A stretch of 7,780 nt of DNA, from assembly GCA_021778875.1 (NCBI GenBank), contig JAJYBT010000086.1:1-7780 (forward strand), written 5' to 3'. The notes below the pieces were generated by a model that saw only the letters and a program-made list of their open reading frames with translations, made no database searches and was not told where the DNA came from. Below are positions 5,980 through 7,780 of the stretch, piece after piece; positions within the stretch are counted from its first letter, which is position 1; the number at the start of each line of letters is the position of its first letter. This stretch comes from Acidobacteriota bacterium. GTDB lineage: Bacteria; Acidobacteriota; Terriglobia; Terriglobales; Acidobacteriaceae. The position numbers and the translations under genes were made by a program.

Positions 5980-7173
5980 ATGACACCATTGGAACCCGCA
6001 ATCATGGATCAGGTAGTTCAGGCTCTGGATTCCTTCCAGATCGAGATCCCCTCCTGGGGATTCGCCAACACAGGAACGCGCTTCGGCAAGTTTGTGCAGC
6101 CCGGAGCCGCAACCACGCTGGAAGAGAAGTTCAGCGATGCGGCCGAGGTTCGGCGTCTGACAGGCGCCACGCCCACCCTTGCCCTGCACGTGCTGTGGGA
6201 TCTGCCCAACGGCGTCCGCGATGTGCCCCAGGTGCAGGCGCTCGAACAGCGCTTTGGCATCCGTGCCGGTTCCATCAATCCCAACCTCTTTCAGGATCAG
6301 GAGTACAAGTTCGGCTCGCTCTGCAACCCGTCCGCCGAGGTGCGCCAGCACGCCGTGGACCACATGCTGGAGTCCGTGGAGATTGCCAAGCAGCTCAACT
6401 CCCGCGATGTCTCCCTCTGGCTTCCGGACGGCTCCAACTATCCCGGTACCCAGAGCATGCGCAAGCGCATCGGCTGGCTTGAGGAGGCGCTCCGCGCCAC
6501 CCATGCGCATCTGGCCCCCGGCCAGCGTCTGCTCATCGAGTACAAGCCCTTTGAGCCGGCCTTCTACCACACCGACATTGCCGACTGGGGCATGTCCTCG
6601 CACCTGGCCCGCACCGCCGGCCCGCAGGCGTGCGTCCTGGTCGATACCGGCCACCACTACGCCACGCAGAACATCGAGCAGATCGTCGCATGGCTGCTCC
6701 ACACCGGCCTGCTCGGCGGGTTCCACTTCAACGACCGCCGCTATGCCGACGATGATCTCACCCTCGGCTCCATCGATCCCTACCAGATCTTCCGCATCTT
6801 CCACGAGATTCACAGCGCCAAGTCCGATGGCCTGCAGCTCGATGTCGCCTTCATGGTGGACCAGAGCCACAACCTGAAGGGCAAGATTGAAGCTACCGTT
6901 CAGACCGTCGTCACCGCGCAGGAACTCTGGCTGAAAGCAGCCCTCGTCGATCGCGAAGAGCTGGCCCGCCGCCAGCAGTCCTGTGATCTGGTGGCCGCCG
7001 AAGAACTCTTCCGCGGAGCCTTCTGGCGCGACGTGCGTCCGCTCGCAGCGGCATGGCGCGAATCCCGCGGCCTGCCAGCCGCGCCCATCGCAGCCCTGCG
7101 CGAGGGCGGCTACGTGGAGCGCATCAGCCAGGAACGCGGGGGACGTCACTCCACGGTTAACAGCTACGCATAG
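5980..7173 (+). CDS. rhaI: L-rhamnose isomerase, RhaI (Streptomyces/rhizobial/P. stutzeri) type
   Basis: A cytoplasmic, metal-dependent TIM-barrel isomerase converting L-rhamnose to L-rhamnulose; relatives can act on other aldoses. The product is 397 aa. Family signatures are IEIPSWGFANTGTRF (residues 21-35), LFQDQEYKFGS, WLPDGSNYPG, VDTGHHY, FHFNDRRYADDD and FMVDQSHN. Candidate metal ligands are Glu187, Asp222, His249 and Asp294; catalytic-site candidates are His225, Asp257 and Asp259. Their spacing closely matches what I recall of the P. stutzeri enzyme (Glu219, Asp254, His257, His281, Asp289, Asp291, Asp327), apart from one residue at the last position. The ATG start follows a weak AGGCAGG; ATG 6004 is an alternative costing eight residues. 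The product is not the E. coli RhaA type. Its placement after lutC links rhamnose breakdown to lactate oxidation. Substrate specificity is inferred from family. Confidence 0.9.
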   Translation: MTPLEPAIMDQVVQALDSFQIEIPSWGFANTGTRFGKFVQPGAATTLEEKFSDAAEVRRLTGATPTLALHVLWDLPNGVRDVPQVQALEQRFGIRAGSINPNLFQDQEYKFGSLCNPSAEVRQHAVDHMLESVEIAKQLNSRDVSLWLPDGSNYPGTQSMRKRIGWLEEALRATHAHLAPGQRLLIEYKPFEPAFYHTDIADWGMSSHLARTAGPQACVLVDTGHHYATQNIEQIVAWLLHTGLLGGFHFNDRRYADDDLTLGSIDPYQIFRIFHEIHSAKSDGLQLDVAFMVDQSHNLKGKIEATVQTVVTAQELWLKAALVDREELARRQQSCDLVAAEELFRGAFWRDVRPLAAAWRESRGLPAAPIAALREGGYVERISQERGGRHSTVNSYA

Positions 7174-7186
7174 AACAGAGTATTCT
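7157..7186 (+). promoter_or_regulatory. Candidate promoter for the downstream regulator gene
   Basis: TTAACA at 7157-7162 (5/6 to TTGACA) lies inside the last codons of rhaI, and TATTCT at 7181-7186 (4/6 to TATAAT) lies 18 bp later. Transcription would begin near 7193, about 40 nt before the TTG start. The regulator could also be read through from rhaI, since no terminator is visible between them. Confidence 0.33.
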
Positions 7187-7187
7187 T

Positions 7188-7212
7188 GTTTCCGACGTTT
7201 CTGGATTGAAAC
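7188..7212. promoter_or_regulatory. Candidate operator: GTTTC repeats with inverted GAAAC
   Basis: GTTTC occurs at 7188-7192 and again at 7197-7201, and its reverse complement GAAAC is at 7208-7212. The second and third copies form the 16-bp palindrome GTTTCTGGATTGAAAC. The element starts just after the proposed -10 box and ends before the Shine-Dalgarno sequence, a position suited to autoregulation. The symmetry is direct observation; function is inferred. Confidence 0.4.
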
Positions 7213-7220
7213 TGCAGCGC

Positions 7221-7235
7221 GGAGGCCATTCTTTG
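7221..7235 (+). promoter_or_regulatory. Ribosome binding site and TTG start of the regulator
   Basis: GGAGG at 7221-7225 precedes TTG 7233-7235 by 7 bp, an optimal spacing. No ATG or GTG occurs between this site and the conserved helix-turn-helix region, so TTG is the preferred start. The resulting N-terminus, MPKAKIKRLYLI, is basic and leads straight into the DNA-binding domain. Confidence 0.7.
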
Positions 7236-7780
7236 CCCAAGGCCAAAATCAAGAGGCTCTACCTGATTCCGATCCTGTCCAAGGCACTCGACGTCCTCGA
7301 GTTCCTTGAGCAGCACAATGCGCCCGTCACCCTGGAAGACGTCTTCCAGAAGACGCACATCTCCAAGACCAGCGTCTACCGCATCCTCAAGACGCTGGTC
7401 CACCGCGGCTACGTCGCGCAGTCGCAGACCGGACAGTACCGCCTGGTCTCGCGCCCACGCCGGCTGCGCTTCGGCTTTGCCGTGCAGAGCGGCGACATGC
7501 CCTTCTCCATGGCCATGGCCCGCAGCGTGACAGACGCGGCCGCAGCCGCCGGGGTCGAGGTGTTCGTCCTCGACAACAAGCAGGACCCCGACATTGCCAT
7601 CCAGAACGCGCAGGAGTTCGTCTACAAGCGCGTTGATCTTGTCCTCGAGTTCCAGGTCGAGGAGCACGTCGCGCCCCACGTCGCCCACATCCTCAAGAAG
7701 GCCGACATCCCGCTCGTCGCCATCGACGTCCCCCACCCCAACGCCACCTACTTCGGCGTCGATAACTTCGAGGTCGGCTT
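7233..7780 (+). CDS. Transcriptional regulator: IclR-type HTH fused to sugar-binding (PBP1-like) domain, partial
   Basis: The frame is open to the window end: 182 codons with no stop, 3' truncated. Residues 17-61 form an IclR-type winged helix: KALDVLEFLE, VTLEDV, then ISKTSVYRILKTLVHRGYV with the recognition helix at about 44-56, followed by a wing (GQYRLV). From about residue 86 the chain is not an IclR effector domain. It looks like a type 1 periplasmic binding protein/LacI sensor instead: an early MARSVTDAAAAAGVEV helix-strand, DIAIQNAQEFV, DIPLVAIDVPHP and ATYFGVDN, as in ribose-type sugar binders. There is no signal peptide, consistent with a cytosolic regulator. The gene lies 59 bp after rhaI in the same direction, so control of the rhamnose/lactate genes by a sugar or phosphosugar is likely but unproven. 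Confidence 0.8.
   Translation, partial: MPKAKIKRLYLIPILSKALDVLEFLEQHNAPVTLEDVFQKTHISKTSVYRILKTLVHRGYVAQSQTGQYRLVSRPRRLRFGFAVQSGDMPFSMAMARSVTDAAAAAGVEVFVLDNKQDPDIAIQNAQEFVYKRVDLVLEFQVEEHVAPHVAHILKKADIPLVAIDVPHPNATYFGVDNFEVG

Noticed and set aside
5966..5982. GGCA tandem triplication before rhaI as a phase-variable repeat
   Set aside because: Only three units, non-coding, and more simply explained as a weak purine-rich ribosome binding region.
5956..7149. Antisense open frame (397 codons) opposite rhaI
   Set aside because: It is a near-exact shadow of the isomerase reading frame; the + strand product has clear family motifs and active-site residues.
7164..7736. Antisense open frame (190 codons) opposite the regulator
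   Set aside because: The + strand frame has HTH and sugar-binding motifs and a strong Shine-Dalgarno; the antisense translation is Val/Leu/Asp/Gly-rich with no family match.

Overview
The window is GC-rich bacterial DNA with every supported gene on the + strand. It suggests a free-living heterotrophic soil-type bacterium. The gene set (a fused double-permease NitT/TauT-type ABC protein, LutABC, an actinobacterial/rhizobial-type L-rhamnose isomerase, and an IclR-HTH/sugar-binding chimera) together with the codon use fits Acidobacteriota (Terriglobia) best. That placement is inference from family resemblance only; no rRNA or marker gene is present.

Layout. (1) Positions 1-1804: the last codons of an upstream gene, probably the transporter ATPase, overlap by GTGA with a 581-aa protein that carries two ABC permease domains in tandem. 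(2) 1832-2890: a Gfo/Idh/MocA-family NAD(P)-dependent oxidoreductase, 27 bp after the permease and probably co-transcribed with it. (3) 2891-3094: a 204-bp intergenic region, more AT-rich at its 3' end, with a candidate promoter and several overlapping inverted repeats. (4) 3095-7173: a tight four-gene run, lutA-lutB-lutC-rhaI, with stop/start overlaps at lutA/lutB (GTGA) and lutB/lutC (ATGA) and only 10 bp between lutC and rhaI. (5) 7174-7780: a short spacer with a candidate promoter and a GTTTC/GAAAC palindrome, then the start (TTG, strong GGAGG) of a regulator that runs off the window end.

How the genes fit together. L-rhamnose isomerase opens the phosphorylating rhamnose route, which splits rhamnulose-1-phosphate into DHAP and L-lactaldehyde. 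L-lactaldehyde can be oxidised to L-lactate, and LutABC is the iron-sulfur complex that oxidises L-lactate to pyruvate. Putting lutABC and rhaI in one operon therefore joins the first and last steps of one deoxysugar pathway. The kinase, aldolase and aldehyde dehydrogenase are not in the window. The adjacent regulator joins an IclR-type winged helix to a periplasmic-sugar-binding-type domain, an unusual architecture, and is a good candidate for the sugar-responsive controller of the operon.
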